From NCBI GenBank assembly GCA_013151735.1, contig JAADHR010000066.1:1-54887 (forward strand): 54,887 nt of DNA, read 5' to 3'. The translations under genes and the position numbers were made by a program. The stretch comes from Calditrichota bacterium. Lineage in GTDB: Bacteria; Zhuqueibacterota; JdFR-76; BMS3Abin05. Below are positions 25,864 through 34,634 of this stretch, piece by piece. Below the pieces are notes generated by a model, which saw only the letters and a program-made list of their open reading frames with translations, had not been told where the DNA came from and did not search any database. Each line of letters begins with the position of its first letter. The stretch's first letter is position 1.

Positions 25864-25892
25864 TTGCAGACAAATGAAAAAAATCTTATATT
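25864..25892 (+). promoter_or_regulatory. Promoter of the M29 aminopeptidase operon
   Basis: TTGCAG (25864-25869) and TATATT (25887-25892) are separated by 17 bases. The first gene starts at 25933. Confidence 0.65.
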
Positions 25893-25932
25893 CTAAGAAA
25901 ATTATTAACCCTCACCGGCAAAGGAGTTGGAC

Positions 25933-27054
25933 ATGAAGGATCCCCGGATTGATCGGTTTGCATCCATTATTGTGGATTATTCCCTGAAATTGAAACCGGG
26001 TGACAAGGTGCTGATCGAAGCGTTTGACGGCCCTGAGGCGCTCACGCTTGCCGTTTTTCGAAAGGCCGTGGAAAAGGGGGCAATTCCACTGGTTTCCTGG
26101 CGGAGCAACCGGGTTTTGCGCGAAGTGTTCCGCCAGGCAACGGAAGACAGTATGAAGCTTATCGGAGAAATTGAAGCGTTCCGCATGGAAAAAATGGATG
26201 CCTACGTCGGGATCCGCGGATCCGAAAACAGTACCGAATTCTCGGATGTTCCGGATGACAAAATGAAGCTTTACCAGAAATTCTGGCTAAAGCCGGTTCA
26301 CCTGGACATTCGCGTTCCCAAAACACGCTGGGTGGTGATGCGTTACCCCACACCCGCTATGGCTCAGCAGGCCGGAATGAGCACGGAGGCCTTTGAGGAT
26401 TTTTATTTTGATGTGTGCACGGTCGATTACGAGAAAATGTCCCGGGCCATGGATCCGCTGAAAAAGCGAATGGAAACAGTCGATCGGGTACACATTGTGG
26501 GCCCCGGAACGGATTTGCAGTTTTCAAAAAAAGGCATTCCCGTACTCAAGGGAGACGGTACGGCGAATCTCCCCGATGGCGAACTGTTCACGGCACCGGT
26601 CAGGGACTCGGTGAACGGCGTTCTTTCATACAACACGCCCTCCCTCTACCACGGATTTGTTTTTGAAAACATTCGTTTTGAATTCAAAAACGGGAAAATT
26701 GTAAAGGCAGAAGCCAATCATACGGAAAAAATCAATGAGCTTCTGGATTCCGATGAAGGAGCCCGCTATATCGGGGAATTCGCGCTGGGGGTCAATCCCA
26801 AGATTACCCGTCCGATGAAAGACACCCTCTTTGACGAGAAGATTGCCGGATCTTTTCACTTTACGCCGGGCGCCGCTTACGAAGAAGCCGATAACGGAAA
26901 CCGGTCGGAAATACACTGGGACCTGGTGTGCATCCAGACACCGGAATATGGCGGAGGCGAAATCTACTTCGACGGGGAGCTGATTCGAAAGGACGGCCGG
27001 TTTGTCCCTGACGATTTGCAGGGGCTGAATCCTGAAAATCTGGCGGCACAATGA
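25933..27054 (+). CDS. M29-family aminopeptidase
   Basis: A 373-residue metal-dependent aminopeptidase (M29; AmpS/PepS/AmpT type) of the cytoplasm. Features are the N-domain GDKVLIEAFDGPEAL, the Glu in IGEFALGVNPK, and the C-terminal metal cluster EEADNGNRSEIHWDLV. The first domain reads as a normal dimerisation and gating domain. The ATG at 25933 follows AAGGAG at 6 bases, with a promoter at 25864. It overlaps the phosphodiesterase gene by 4 bases (ATGA), so they form a two-gene operon. Confidence 0.93.
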   Translation: MKDPRIDRFASIIVDYSLKLKPGDKVLIEAFDGPEALTLAVFRKAVEKGAIPLVSWRSNRVLREVFRQATEDSMKLIGEIEAFRMEKMDAYVGIRGSENSTEFSDVPDDKMKLYQKFWLKPVHLDIRVPKTRWVVMRYPTPAMAQQAGMSTEAFEDFYFDVCTVDYEKMSRAMDPLKKRMETVDRVHIVGPGTDLQFSKKGIPVLKGDGTANLPDGELFTAPVRDSVNGVLSYNTPSLYHGFVFENIRFEFKNGKIVKAEANHTEKINELLDSDEGARYIGEFALGVNPKITRPMKDTLFDEKIAGSFHFTPGAAYEEADNGNRSEIHWDLVCIQTPEYGGGEIYFDGELIRKDGRFVPDDLQGLNPENLAAQ

Positions 27055-27578
27055 CAAAAATCGGAATTATTTCGGATACACACGGAGGCCTGTGCCCGGA
27101 TATTTTCAGGCAATTTGAAGGTGTTCAGGCCATTCTTCATGCAGGAGATATTGGTAACGAAGATGTTTTAATTGAGCTGGAGGCCATTGCCCCGGTTTAT
27201 GCGGTTCGGGGAAATGTGGATTTTTTCGGGACGGCCCGGATGCTTCCGCGAAAGCGAATTGAAACATTCGAGGGCGTGCGTTTTGGAATGGTTCACGGGG
27301 ACCGATTTGAGCGGACATCGATTTATGACCAGCTCATTCCCTATTTCGCAAAGGATCATGTAGATGTTATTGTGTTTGGTCACACCCATGAAAAGACCAT
27401 CAAAAAAGAAGGGAATGTGTGGCTCATTAACCCCGGAGCCGCTGACCCGCGTCAAAATCGGGAGTGCAACTACGCGATTGTGGTGGATGTGCATGCCGGG
27501 AAGATTTTGAAAATACATGACCTCAAACTTCGTAAGGTTGAAATCAACGACTACTGGTTTGATGAAGATGACATTTAG
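27051..27578 (+). CDS. MJ0936/YfcE-type metallophosphodiesterase
   Basis: A 175-residue calcineurin-like phosphodiesterase. All metal-site motifs are seen: ISDTHGG, HAGDIGN, RGNVD, VHGDRF and FGHTHEK. Members split phosphodiester bonds such as those of model substrates or cyclic nucleotides; the cellular substrate is not known. It is translationally coupled to the M29 aminopeptidase and converges with the CLC gene, 38 bases away. Confidence 0.92.
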   Translation: MTKIGIISDTHGGLCPDIFRQFEGVQAILHAGDIGNEDVLIELEAIAPVYAVRGNVDFFGTARMLPRKRIETFEGVRFGMVHGDRFERTSIYDQLIPYFAKDHVDVIVFGHTHEKTIKKEGNVWLINPGAADPRQNRECNYAIVVDVHAGKILKIHDLKLRKVEINDYWFDEDDI

Positions 27579-27616
27579 GCCAGGCATCCCGGGTACGGGT
27601 GAATTTTCGGTTTGCC

Positions 27617-29422
27617 TTAATAATTGATTAAATATTCGTTGGTTTCCCAATCCCGGATGAGCTTGTTGTAGGCCTGAATAATGTCGTGATGCGTCAGAAT
27701 TCCCACAATCTCGCGGTCGCTTTCTGACTTAACAACGGGAATGTTTTCAATATTGTATTTTTCAATTTTCCGAATCGCCAGCGAAACAGGATCATTCTCC
27801 AGAATAGTGGGAACAGGCATGGTGAGGTCTCTTGCAATGAGTAAATCGACCAACTCGGTATCCACCAGCGCTTCCCGCACATCTTTTAATGAAATAATTC
27901 CAAGCAGTTTATTGTTGTTGTCCACAACAAATACATCCCCGTATTTGGCATTTAAAAGCACCTTCAGAAGTTCCCGAAAGGTCATGTTATGATTGACCTG
28001 ATCGAAATCGCTTTTCATCAATTCCTTGACTTTGATCTTGGAAAGAAGGTCCATCTCACCGCGTTTGGTTACATCAATCCCCATGTGCAACAGCTCAAGA
28101 CTGTGCACATTCATTTTTGTGTAGTAGATGGTCACCAGATATGAAATGACCGATACCAGCATCAGGGGCAAAATAAATTTGTAATCGTTTGTGACCTCGA
28201 AAACCAACATGATGGCCGTTAACGGAATCGAATTAAATCCGGCCAAAACCCCGCCCATTCCCACCAGAGCGAACGTTATGGGGTCAAGTGTGGTGTGAAA
28301 AATAAGATTCATAGTGGTTGCAAAAGAGGACCCCAGGAAGGCCCCAATGCTCATGGACGGTGTAAATGTTCCACCATACGCCCCGGCCGCCAAAAATAGG
28401 GCCAGAAAAAGAACCTGAAGAATCAACAGCATGGTCACATCAAAAAAGGAAATGCGATTATTGAAGACATCGTTCAAGGTTTCGTATCCAATTCCAAACA
28501 ATTGGTAATAATGGATCAGAATAATGCCGAAGACGAGAGAAACGGGTATTATTTTCAGGAAAACATTCTTTGTGTGAAATTTTTTGCTAAAGACATCTTT
28601 TGACCACCCCTTAAACCACACGTAAAAGATGGATAACAAACCGGCCACCACTCCCAGCAAAAGGAAAAACAAATAGTCGTCCATGGAGCCCAATTCATAA
28701 CTGGGTATATGGAAGATGCGGTTGTTTCCAAGCGTAGCCCGGGAAACCACATCGGCAAAAACCGAGGCAATAATGAGTGAGCTGAGAGCTCTGTTTTTGA
28801 GATCGTTCAGCAGAATCACTTCGATTCCAAAAAACACCCCCGTAATCGGGGCATTGAAAACAGCGGCTATTGCGGCGCCCCCGCCGGCAGCCGTGTACAT
28901 CATCATATCATTTCGATCAAAATTAAAAATCTGTGACATATAAGAGCCGATGCCGCTTCCAATCTTTGCCACCGGGCCTTCCGGGCCCAACGGCGCACCG
29001 GTTCCAATTGAAATGACTGAGCTAAGAAAATGGAAAAGCGTAACTTTTAGAGGAATGATTCCATTATTGACAATAATAGCGCGGATCACACTAACCACCC
29101 CCCTTTCGCGGGCTACATCCGGAAAGAGGCGTGTCAGGGTGGCTGTCAGAATTCCGCCAAGCACGGGAACAAAAATGATGAAGTACAGGCTTACATGGAA
29201 AAATGCCGTAAAATGTCGGGGTTCAAAAAATTGGCGTGTCTGTTCCAATAAATAGTGAAAAACCAGAGATCCCAGACCTGCCAGCACGCCCAATATCATC
29301 GAAATAATAACGTGAATAACATATCGGGAAATGTCCGTTCGAAAATAAAGCGCTCCAAATCGTTTTTGAAACGAAATTATTTCGTGAAGGGTGGTTTTCA
29401 GTTTTCCCAGTTGAATGGCCAT
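27617..29422 (-). CDS. CLC-family chloride channel with CBS pair
   Basis: A 601-residue membrane protein of the CLC family with a C-terminal CBS pair (about 460-590), which probably senses nucleotides. The gating glutamate is Glu148 in GAPLGPEGP. The filter segment usually written GSGIP is replaced by ERGVV (106-110), lacking the Pro. The residue after Glu201 (GIEVILL) is Val, where proton-coupled exchangers carry a second Glu. These changes fit a channel or an altered ion choice more than a classic exchanger, as discussed under findings. It lies 99 bases downstream of a second CLC gene on the same strand, and the partner may form mixed dimers. Confidence 0.93.
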   Translation of the reverse strand: MAIQLGKLKTTLHEIISFQKRFGALYFRTDISRYVIHVIISMILGVLAGLGSLVFHYLLEQTRQFFEPRHFTAFFHVSLYFIIFVPVLGGILTATLTRLFPDVARERGVVSVIRAIIVNNGIIPLKVTLFHFLSSVISIGTGAPLGPEGPVAKIGSGIGSYMSQIFNFDRNDMMMYTAAGGGAAIAAVFNAPITGVFFGIEVILLNDLKNRALSSLIIASVFADVVSRATLGNNRIFHIPSYELGSMDDYLFFLLLGVVAGLLSIFYVWFKGWSKDVFSKKFHTKNVFLKIIPVSLVFGIILIHYYQLFGIGYETLNDVFNNRISFFDVTMLLILQVLFLALFLAAGAYGGTFTPSMSIGAFLGSSFATTMNLIFHTTLDPITFALVGMGGVLAGFNSIPLTAIMLVFEVTNDYKFILPLMLVSVISYLVTIYYTKMNVHSLELLHMGIDVTKRGEMDLLSKIKVKELMKSDFDQVNHNMTFRELLKVLLNAKYGDVFVVDNNNKLLGIISLKDVREALVDTELVDLLIARDLTMPVPTILENDPVSLAIRKIEKYNIENIPVVKSESDREIVGILTHHDIIQAYNKLIRDWETNEYLINY

Positions 29423-29521
29423 TTCCTGATATGCTTTCCTGTTCCCAAAAGATCTAGTGTTTGTCCATTTTTACAAAAGTACGAAATCCATTTGTTTTTT
29501 TCAATTAGAATTTTGAATCGG

Positions 29522-31594
29522 TTACAAATTTCGAATTCGCATCAGATCCTTGCGGCTGCCCATTAAAACCAGAACGTCCTTTTCGTTAATGGTGTAGTCT
29601 GCGTCGGGGGCAATGCGTTTCTCTTCTTCATTTTCTTCGATACGTTTGATTAACAGAATTTGAACCCGATAATTGTTGCGCAAATTCAACTGCCGCAGGC
29701 TTTTTCCCACAAACCGGTGGGGAGCAGGGATTTCAATCATAAAATAGTCGTCAACCACTTTTGTAAGATCGGACACCGCCAGAGAGGAATAGGCCCGTTC
29801 CAGTCCGAGCGTCAGTTCGCGCCGGGCCAGTTCCTTATTATAGGCATCAATCACATCCTGCCGGGACAGATACCCCACCAGCCGATTGTTTTGCTTGGGA
29901 TCCACAACCGGTAATTCGCCAATGCGTAACTGCCCGAAGATTTTCATAACCGTATCCAGATTGGTTCCCGGCGTGACAAATTTTGGATTCGGTTCAATCA
30001 GATCATAAGCCACGATAACATTATTCAGGGCAGACGGATCATCCAGAATCGTTCGAATACTTTTCAGCGTGACGTAGCTGATGAAGTGATCGTCTTTGTC
30101 AACCACGTAGAATATTTCATGGTCGCTGTTCATGACAAGCGGAATAATCTGCCGAAAAGAGGTGTTGGGCAGCAATTTGTCACAATCCGATTTACACACA
30201 TCATCCACCGTTAAGGATTTTAGGACGTTGATCTCTTTCCCTTTAAACAGGTTGATGCCGCGCCGAACCAGTTTTAGTGTGTAAATGGATTCGGGCTGGA
30301 TTCGGGTTGTAAAGGTAACGGAAATAATGGTGGCGATCATTAGGGGCAGAATAATGGTGTAATCGTTTGTCATTTCAAAAATTATGATAATGGAAGTAAT
30401 GGGGGCATGCGTGACCGCTCCAACAAAGGCACCCATTCCAACCATCGAATAGGCGCCCGATGTCGCAGTCATTCCGGGGAAAATCTGGTGAACCACGGTA
30501 CCCACGGCCCCTCCCAGCATGGCCCCCATAAAAAGGGAAGGTGCAAAAATGCCTCCCGATCCCCCCGAGCCCAGTGTGAAGGACGTGGCGATAATCTTGA
30601 GTAAGAGCAAAATGAGCAGAAATTCCCAGGACATGGTGCCGGTGAGAGCTTCGTTGATGCCCGCATAGCCCACGCCGTAAATCGCCGGATAAAAGATCCC
30701 CATGCCACCGACCAGGAGGCCCCCGATAGCGGGTTTGGTGAAATCGGGAAATTTCCAGCGATCGAAGTAGTCCTCCAGTGAATAAAGGGACTTAATGAAA
30801 ATAAGCCCGGCAATCCCGGCAAGCAGTCCCATTCCGGCGTAGAAAAAGAGTTCCCACGGTGAAACCAGAGAATATTTGGGTACGATAAATGCAGGAAAGT
30901 CTCCCAGATAGTGACGCGAAACCACGGTGGACGTAACGGAAGCAATAACAATGGGGCTGAATTGCATAACGCCGAAATCGCCGAAAATAATTTCAATTGC
31001 AAAAAGAGCCCCTGCCACCGGTGCATTAAAAGCGGCGGCAATTCCACCCGCTGCACCCGCTGCCACCAGAGTTCGCAATTTTTCCGGCGAGAGCTGAAAC
31101 CACTGCCCGATGGTGGACCCGATGGCGGACCCGATTTGAACGATCGGGCCTTCACGACCGGAGGAGCCTCCCGAACCGATACAAATAGAGCTGGCAATGA
31201 TCTTTGCCAGAACCACCCGCGGGCGAATCATGCCGTTTCTGAGAATGATGCTCTCCATCACCTCAGGTACCCCGTGACCCTTTACTTCCTGCGAAAAAAA
31301 TGTAACAATAGGACCGACAATGAGACCGCCAATCGCGGGCATAAGCAATTTTTGGTACCACGGCAGATTGGCCACCATCTCCAGAGCGTAATGGGCGTGT
31401 CCTGTGGAAATGATCTGAATCAGGTGAATCAAATATCGTAAGCCGAGAGCTCCATACCCCGTAATGAGTCCGATTACAACGGCGAGAAGAACCATAAAGG
31501 TATGTTCGGCACTCTTGAGCTTATCAAGAATGTTGGTCAACACACGGAGAACGTTATCAGAATCGTAGATATCCTGTTGCTGAGATGTTTGCAT
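29522..31594 (-). CDS. CLC-family chloride channel with CBS and RCK_C domains
   Basis: A 690-residue CLC protein with three parts: a membrane domain to about 440, a CBS pair (about 465-590), and a C-terminal TrkA_C/RCK_C domain (about 600-690: EIPAPHRFVGKSLRQLNL, YTINEKDVLVLMG). The filter segment is GHGVPE (106-111), the gating glutamate is Glu148 in GREGPIVQIG, and Glu201 is followed by Ile (AIEIIFG), so the proton glutamate of exchangers is absent. Cytosolic domains suggest control by nucleotides or ligands. A promoter lies at 31674-31702. It is divergent from the Rrf2 regulator. Confidence 0.94.
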   Translation of the reverse strand: MQTSQQQDIYDSDNVLRVLTNILDKLKSAEHTFMVLLAVVIGLITGYGALGLRYLIHLIQIISTGHAHYALEMVANLPWYQKLLMPAIGGLIVGPIVTFFSQEVKGHGVPEVMESIILRNGMIRPRVVLAKIIASSICIGSGGSSGREGPIVQIGSAIGSTIGQWFQLSPEKLRTLVAAGAAGGIAAAFNAPVAGALFAIEIIFGDFGVMQFSPIVIASVTSTVVSRHYLGDFPAFIVPKYSLVSPWELFFYAGMGLLAGIAGLIFIKSLYSLEDYFDRWKFPDFTKPAIGGLLVGGMGIFYPAIYGVGYAGINEALTGTMSWEFLLILLLLKIIATSFTLGSGGSGGIFAPSLFMGAMLGGAVGTVVHQIFPGMTATSGAYSMVGMGAFVGAVTHAPITSIIIIFEMTNDYTIILPLMIATIISVTFTTRIQPESIYTLKLVRRGINLFKGKEINVLKSLTVDDVCKSDCDKLLPNTSFRQIIPLVMNSDHEIFYVVDKDDHFISYVTLKSIRTILDDPSALNNVIVAYDLIEPNPKFVTPGTNLDTVMKIFGQLRIGELPVVDPKQNNRLVGYLSRQDVIDAYNKELARRELTLGLERAYSSLAVSDLTKVVDDYFMIEIPAPHRFVGKSLRQLNLRNNYRVQILLIKRIEENEEEKRIAPDADYTINEKDVLVLMGSRKDLMRIRNL

Positions 31595-31673
31595 ATCAAC
31601 CCGGTCTCGTAATTTAATTTGACAAAATGGCTAAGGAAAACATTCTCTCATTTCTATGATTTTTAAAAATTTA

Positions 31674-31702
31674 AATATACAGAATTTAATTGAAATTTTC
31701 AA
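31674..31702 (-). promoter_or_regulatory. Promoter of the CLC gene pair
   Basis: On the minus strand TTGAAA and TATATT are 17 bases apart (10 box at 31674-31679, 35 box at 31697-31702), about 80 bases before the CLC start at 31594. The opposite strand carries the Rrf2 gene start region, including the short palindrome ACTAATTTTAGT at 31730-31741. Confidence 0.6.
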
Positions 31703-31893
31703 GTACGAAATTCAGGAATCACTAATTTCACTAATTTTAGTATTTTGTACGCTATAAAATTCTCCCGGAACGTGATGAAAATAATAGCAGATAAAGCCCC
31801 TTTACGGTACGGAGCCGATTTTTCTTGGCATTTTTAAAGGAATTATTCTATTTTAAAATAGGACAAAAGCGGTCGCATAAAAGTGAGGATGAT

Positions 31894-32322
31894 ATGCTTC
31901 GTTTATCGAAAAAAACGGAATATGCATTAATTGCTCTGAAAGAAATTGCCCTGAACTCAGGTGTAAATGTAACTACGGTGCGGGAGATTTCAGAGAGCCA
32001 CCAAATTCCCCGGGATTTGTTAGCCAAAATTTTGCAATCCCTCAAGCGTGAAAAAATCGTTCGCTCCGTTCAGGGAGCAAAAGGGGGCTACAGTTTGAGC
32101 ACCCCAATCGACGAAATTACCCTGCTTCGACTGATCGAAATTCTGGAAGGCCCTGCCGGATTGATTGAATGTGCTATTCCGGACAGTAAACATTGTAAAA
32201 AAGCCGAGGTCTGTTCCATTCGCGATCAATTATTGAAGTTGAATGACCAGATGTTGGCCCTGCTGCAAGGAACCACGTTGCGGCAGTTTCTTTTTAACGG
32301 ATTATCCGTGGCCGTGAATTAA
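31894..32322 (+). CDS. Rrf2-family regulator with three cysteines
   Basis: A 142-residue winged-helix repressor of the Rrf2 family (as IscR, NsrR, CymR). DNA-binding part: RLSKKTEYALIALKEIAL, then the recognition helix IPRDLLAKILQSLKRE and the wing RSVQGAKGGYSL. The C-terminal part has Cys93, Cys101 and Cys107 in a C-x7-C-x5-C pattern like that of iron-sulphur-binding Rrf2 proteins, so it may sense iron-sulphur supply, oxygen or NO. The ATG at 31894 follows GAGG at 6 bases; the longer frame has a non-conserved start. It is divergent from the CLC pair and ends in a double terminator. TATAAA at 31753 is the best 10 box. Confidence 0.9.
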   Translation: MLRLSKKTEYALIALKEIALNSGVNVTTVREISESHQIPRDLLAKILQSLKREKIVRSVQGAKGGYSLSTPIDEITLLRLIEILEGPAGLIECAIPDSKHCKKAEVCSIRDQLLKLNDQMLALLQGTTLRQFLFNGLSVAVN

Positions 32323-32327
32323 AAAAG

Positions 32328-32409
32328 AAACCGCCCCGATCGGAGAAGGCGGTTTGGGATTTTAAAATGAAAGAAGGGTTGTCATTTTTTTGACAACCCT
32401 TCTTTTTGT
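32328..32409. terminator. Two consecutive hairpins between convergent genes
   Basis: AAACCGCC/GGCGGTTT (32328-32335 with 32348-32355) is followed by a 14-bp perfect stem (32371-32384 with 32391-32404) with T runs on both sides. The second works on both strands and ends the Rrf2 gene and the lipoprotein gene. Confidence 0.85.
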
Positions 32410-32417
32410 TAAAGAAA

Positions 32418-33299
32418 TCAGCGTTTGTTATTTTTTCGAACCCGTGCGGATGAGGAGTGAGATGAGCTTCTCGACCGGGAATAGGATGAAAATCCCGTTC
32501 GGCGCCCGATAACCCGGGAATAGCTCGGAAATGAGGATTCTGTCGCCGGTGATTCCAAAAGAGTGCCGGTCTGCCGGGAGGCTCTTGTCCGCTCATACAG
32601 AAACGGACTTCTGGGAACCAGGGGCGGGGTTTTAATGTCGGGAATCACATCATTGATAAACACCTTCATCGGCTTTACGCGCATGGAAAGCGCACCCCTT
32701 TTGGCAGGGAGGGCGTCCCGGACGGTTTGATGTTTTATCGAGACGGTTTCCCATTCCACTTCCGGATGGATGAAATCTTCAGCAGCCATTGGAATGGTTT
32801 GCGTTCGAGTCTGCTTGCGAATGCGTGATTTTGATGGACGGTTTCCCGATGCCCGCCGATTGGGCGAGGCTCCCCAGACGGGTTCTTTGAACACGATTTT
32901 CTCGCCATTCAAATTTTGAAAGGCGAAAAAATCAAAGGGCGTGTACCATCCAAAATAAGGATTGTACCACCCATAGGGTGAAAATCCGTAGCCGGCAAGG
33001 GAATAAGGTGTTCCGTATCCCATTGCCAGCAGATAGTAATAATTGGACATCCCGTAAAACGATTCATCCCAATAGGGTGAAAACATGTCGAGTGAGTTGG
33101 CCCACCCCGGCCCAAGGAAATGGTAGTTTGCAAATGCACTGTTTGCAGCCGGAGCGTGTTCAATAATACCAATATGCGTGACGTCTTTTTTTGCAAAGAT
33201 TTCATGGAATCCTTTGGGACGCGTGTAACAGCCCGTAAGCAGAAAAACGCCCAAAAGGATCACCATCCCCAGCCCAGGAAGAAGTTTTCGATTGTTCAT
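32418..33299 (-). CDS. Lipoprotein with Tyr-rich middle and Arg/Ser-rich tail
   Basis: A 293-residue lipoprotein of unknown function. A signal peptide ends in LTGC (Cys22). After it come about 50 ordinary residues, then a Tyr/Gly/Trp-rich segment (GMSNYYYLLAMGYGTPYS and GWYNPYFGWYTP), a basic segment with RRASGNRPSKSRIRK, and a Ser/Arg-rich C-terminus ending RVRKNNKR. The layout matches that of the lipoprotein at 34635-35903: lipobox GCYT, aromatic middle, cationic tail. The ATG at 33299 follows GGAG; a TTG lies five codons upstream. It ends the barrel operon, 26 bases after the FadL-like gene. Confidence 0.7.
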   Translation of the reverse strand: MNNRKLLPGLGMVILLGVFLLTGCYTRPKGFHEIFAKKDVTHIGIIEHAPAANSAFANYHFLGPGWANSLDMFSPYWDESFYGMSNYYYLLAMGYGTPYSLAGYGFSPYGWYNPYFGWYTPFDFFAFQNLNGEKIVFKEPVWGASPNRRASGNRPSKSRIRKQTRTQTIPMAAEDFIHPEVEWETVSIKHQTVRDALPAKRGALSMRVKPMKVFINDVIPDIKTPPLVPRSPFLYERTRASRQTGTLLESPATESSFPSYSRVIGRRTGFSSYSRSRSSSHSSSARVRKNNKR

Positions 33300-33325
33300 T
33301 TTCTTCCACTCCAAATTCTAAGGTT

Positions 33326-34597
33326 CTAAAATCTAAAAGCCGCTGTGAAAAGCACTTTATCCGCGGTAATGTTTTCCACGTATTTGCTTGTTGTGTGCTT
33401 CCACCAGCCATGAACCCAGGCAAAATCAAACGTGTATTGGCGATCAATAATAAAACCAAAGCCTGCGGTGAGAAATTGCCTGTTTGTATACGCACTGCCT
33501 GTTGCGTAAGGCTGCGGGTAAACCATGTAGCCTCCGCGCAGTTTTAAACCGGTAAACGGAATGGTCAATTCCGCTCCCCCGCGAAGCCTGACGGTTTCAC
33601 GATAGGTTTTCATCAGATTTTCATTTTGAGCAACGAGGCTGTCGGGGGATTTAAAACGAATTTGCGACCAGTCGTTGTATTCGGCATCACCGGAGAGAAT
33701 CAGCAACGGGAGTTTAAGTGCCACACCCCCGGAAAAGCGGTACGGCCGTTGAATCTTGTATTCGTAGTATCCCCGATCCACCGGGTCCTCCTGAATGGTT
33801 CCGTCGTCAAAAACAATCCGGTGATTCTGATGGTACCAGTCTTCTTTCGCAAGAATCGTGAGGGGGGTAGAAATGGTACCGCCAATATTCAGAAAATGAC
33901 CGAGTGTAAACAAGCCGGCCAGTTTCAGATTCGTTCCGCTGAATTTTGTGTGAATCTGATCGTGTGCCAGGGTGTTCGTATTAAATGTCCAGAGGTCCAG
34001 GGCGTCCCATTCGTAGTAATTCCAATTGTAGTTGTCGTCGCCGCGCCAAAAGTTAACCGCACCCCCTACATAAAAATTGGGTGAGAGCTGCACGGCTCCG
34101 GAAATGGTCCAGTAGCCCAGATAGCCTGATTCCAGTTCATCTCCGATATCGTACACGGAATCGCCGGGTGTATTAATGAATTCCTTGGAATTAAAGACGC
34201 CGTCAAAGTTCTGGGTTCGGTTGTAGCCCACGGCAAAAACCAAACTCCCCCGATAGGTAGGGATGGGAAAAACAACGCCCCCCGCATTTAATCGGGAAAA
34301 ATGGCCCTTATCTGTGGTGGTGATGGGACCCAGGGTAACCTTATTGACCAGGCCGTACCGGGACAAAGACCCGTACCATTCGATCTTTTTGATCAATCCC
34401 AGCCCGGCAGGATTCCAGTGAGTAGCCGAATAGTCATCAGCCACCCCGATAAAAGCACCTCCCATGCCAAGTGCCCGGGCGCCTACCCCAAATTCCTGTC
34501 CCTGCAGGGGAACAATGTCCTGGGCAGAACTAGTCCCGATCCAAATTCCAAATAGGAGTGTGAAAGCAAGATTTATTCGAAAGACGCGTGTCCACAT
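33326..34597 (-). CDS. FadL/PorV-type outer-membrane protein
   Basis: A 423-residue outer-membrane barrel. A signal peptide covers about 1-25 (LAFTLLFGIWIGTSSAQ). The N-terminal plug segment GARALGMGGAFIGVADDYS with NPAGLG is the mark of the FadL/TodX/PorV group, and the rest is alternating strands ending in an aromatic final strand (DKVLFTAAFRF). FadL members pass hydrophobic molecules across the outer membrane; PorV-like members help in protein secretion. Substrate is unknown here. The ATG at 34597 has GGAGG. It lies between two basic-tail lipoproteins in one operon. Confidence 0.85.
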   Translation of the reverse strand: MWTRVFRINLAFTLLFGIWIGTSSAQDIVPLQGQEFGVGARALGMGGAFIGVADDYSATHWNPAGLGLIKKIEWYGSLSRYGLVNKVTLGPITTTDKGHFSRLNAGGVVFPIPTYRGSLVFAVGYNRTQNFDGVFNSKEFINTPGDSVYDIGDELESGYLGYWTISGAVQLSPNFYVGGAVNFWRGDDNYNWNYYEWDALDLWTFNTNTLAHDQIHTKFSGTNLKLAGLFTLGHFLNIGGTISTPLTILAKEDWYHQNHRIVFDDGTIQEDPVDRGYYEYKIQRPYRFSGGVALKLPLLILSGDAEYNDWSQIRFKSPDSLVAQNENLMKTYRETVRLRGGAELTIPFTGLKLRGGYMVYPQPYATGSAYTNRQFLTAGFGFIIDRQYTFDFAWVHGWWKHTTSKYVENITADKVLFTAAFRF

Positions 34598-34634
34598 AAA
34601 TTCCTCCGCTGTTCGTTTCTGGTTTGTCCTTTTC

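Noticed and set aside
27575..27616. Terminator between the phosphodiesterase and the CLC gene
   Set aside because: CCCG/CGGG makes only a 4-bp stem, too weak to call.
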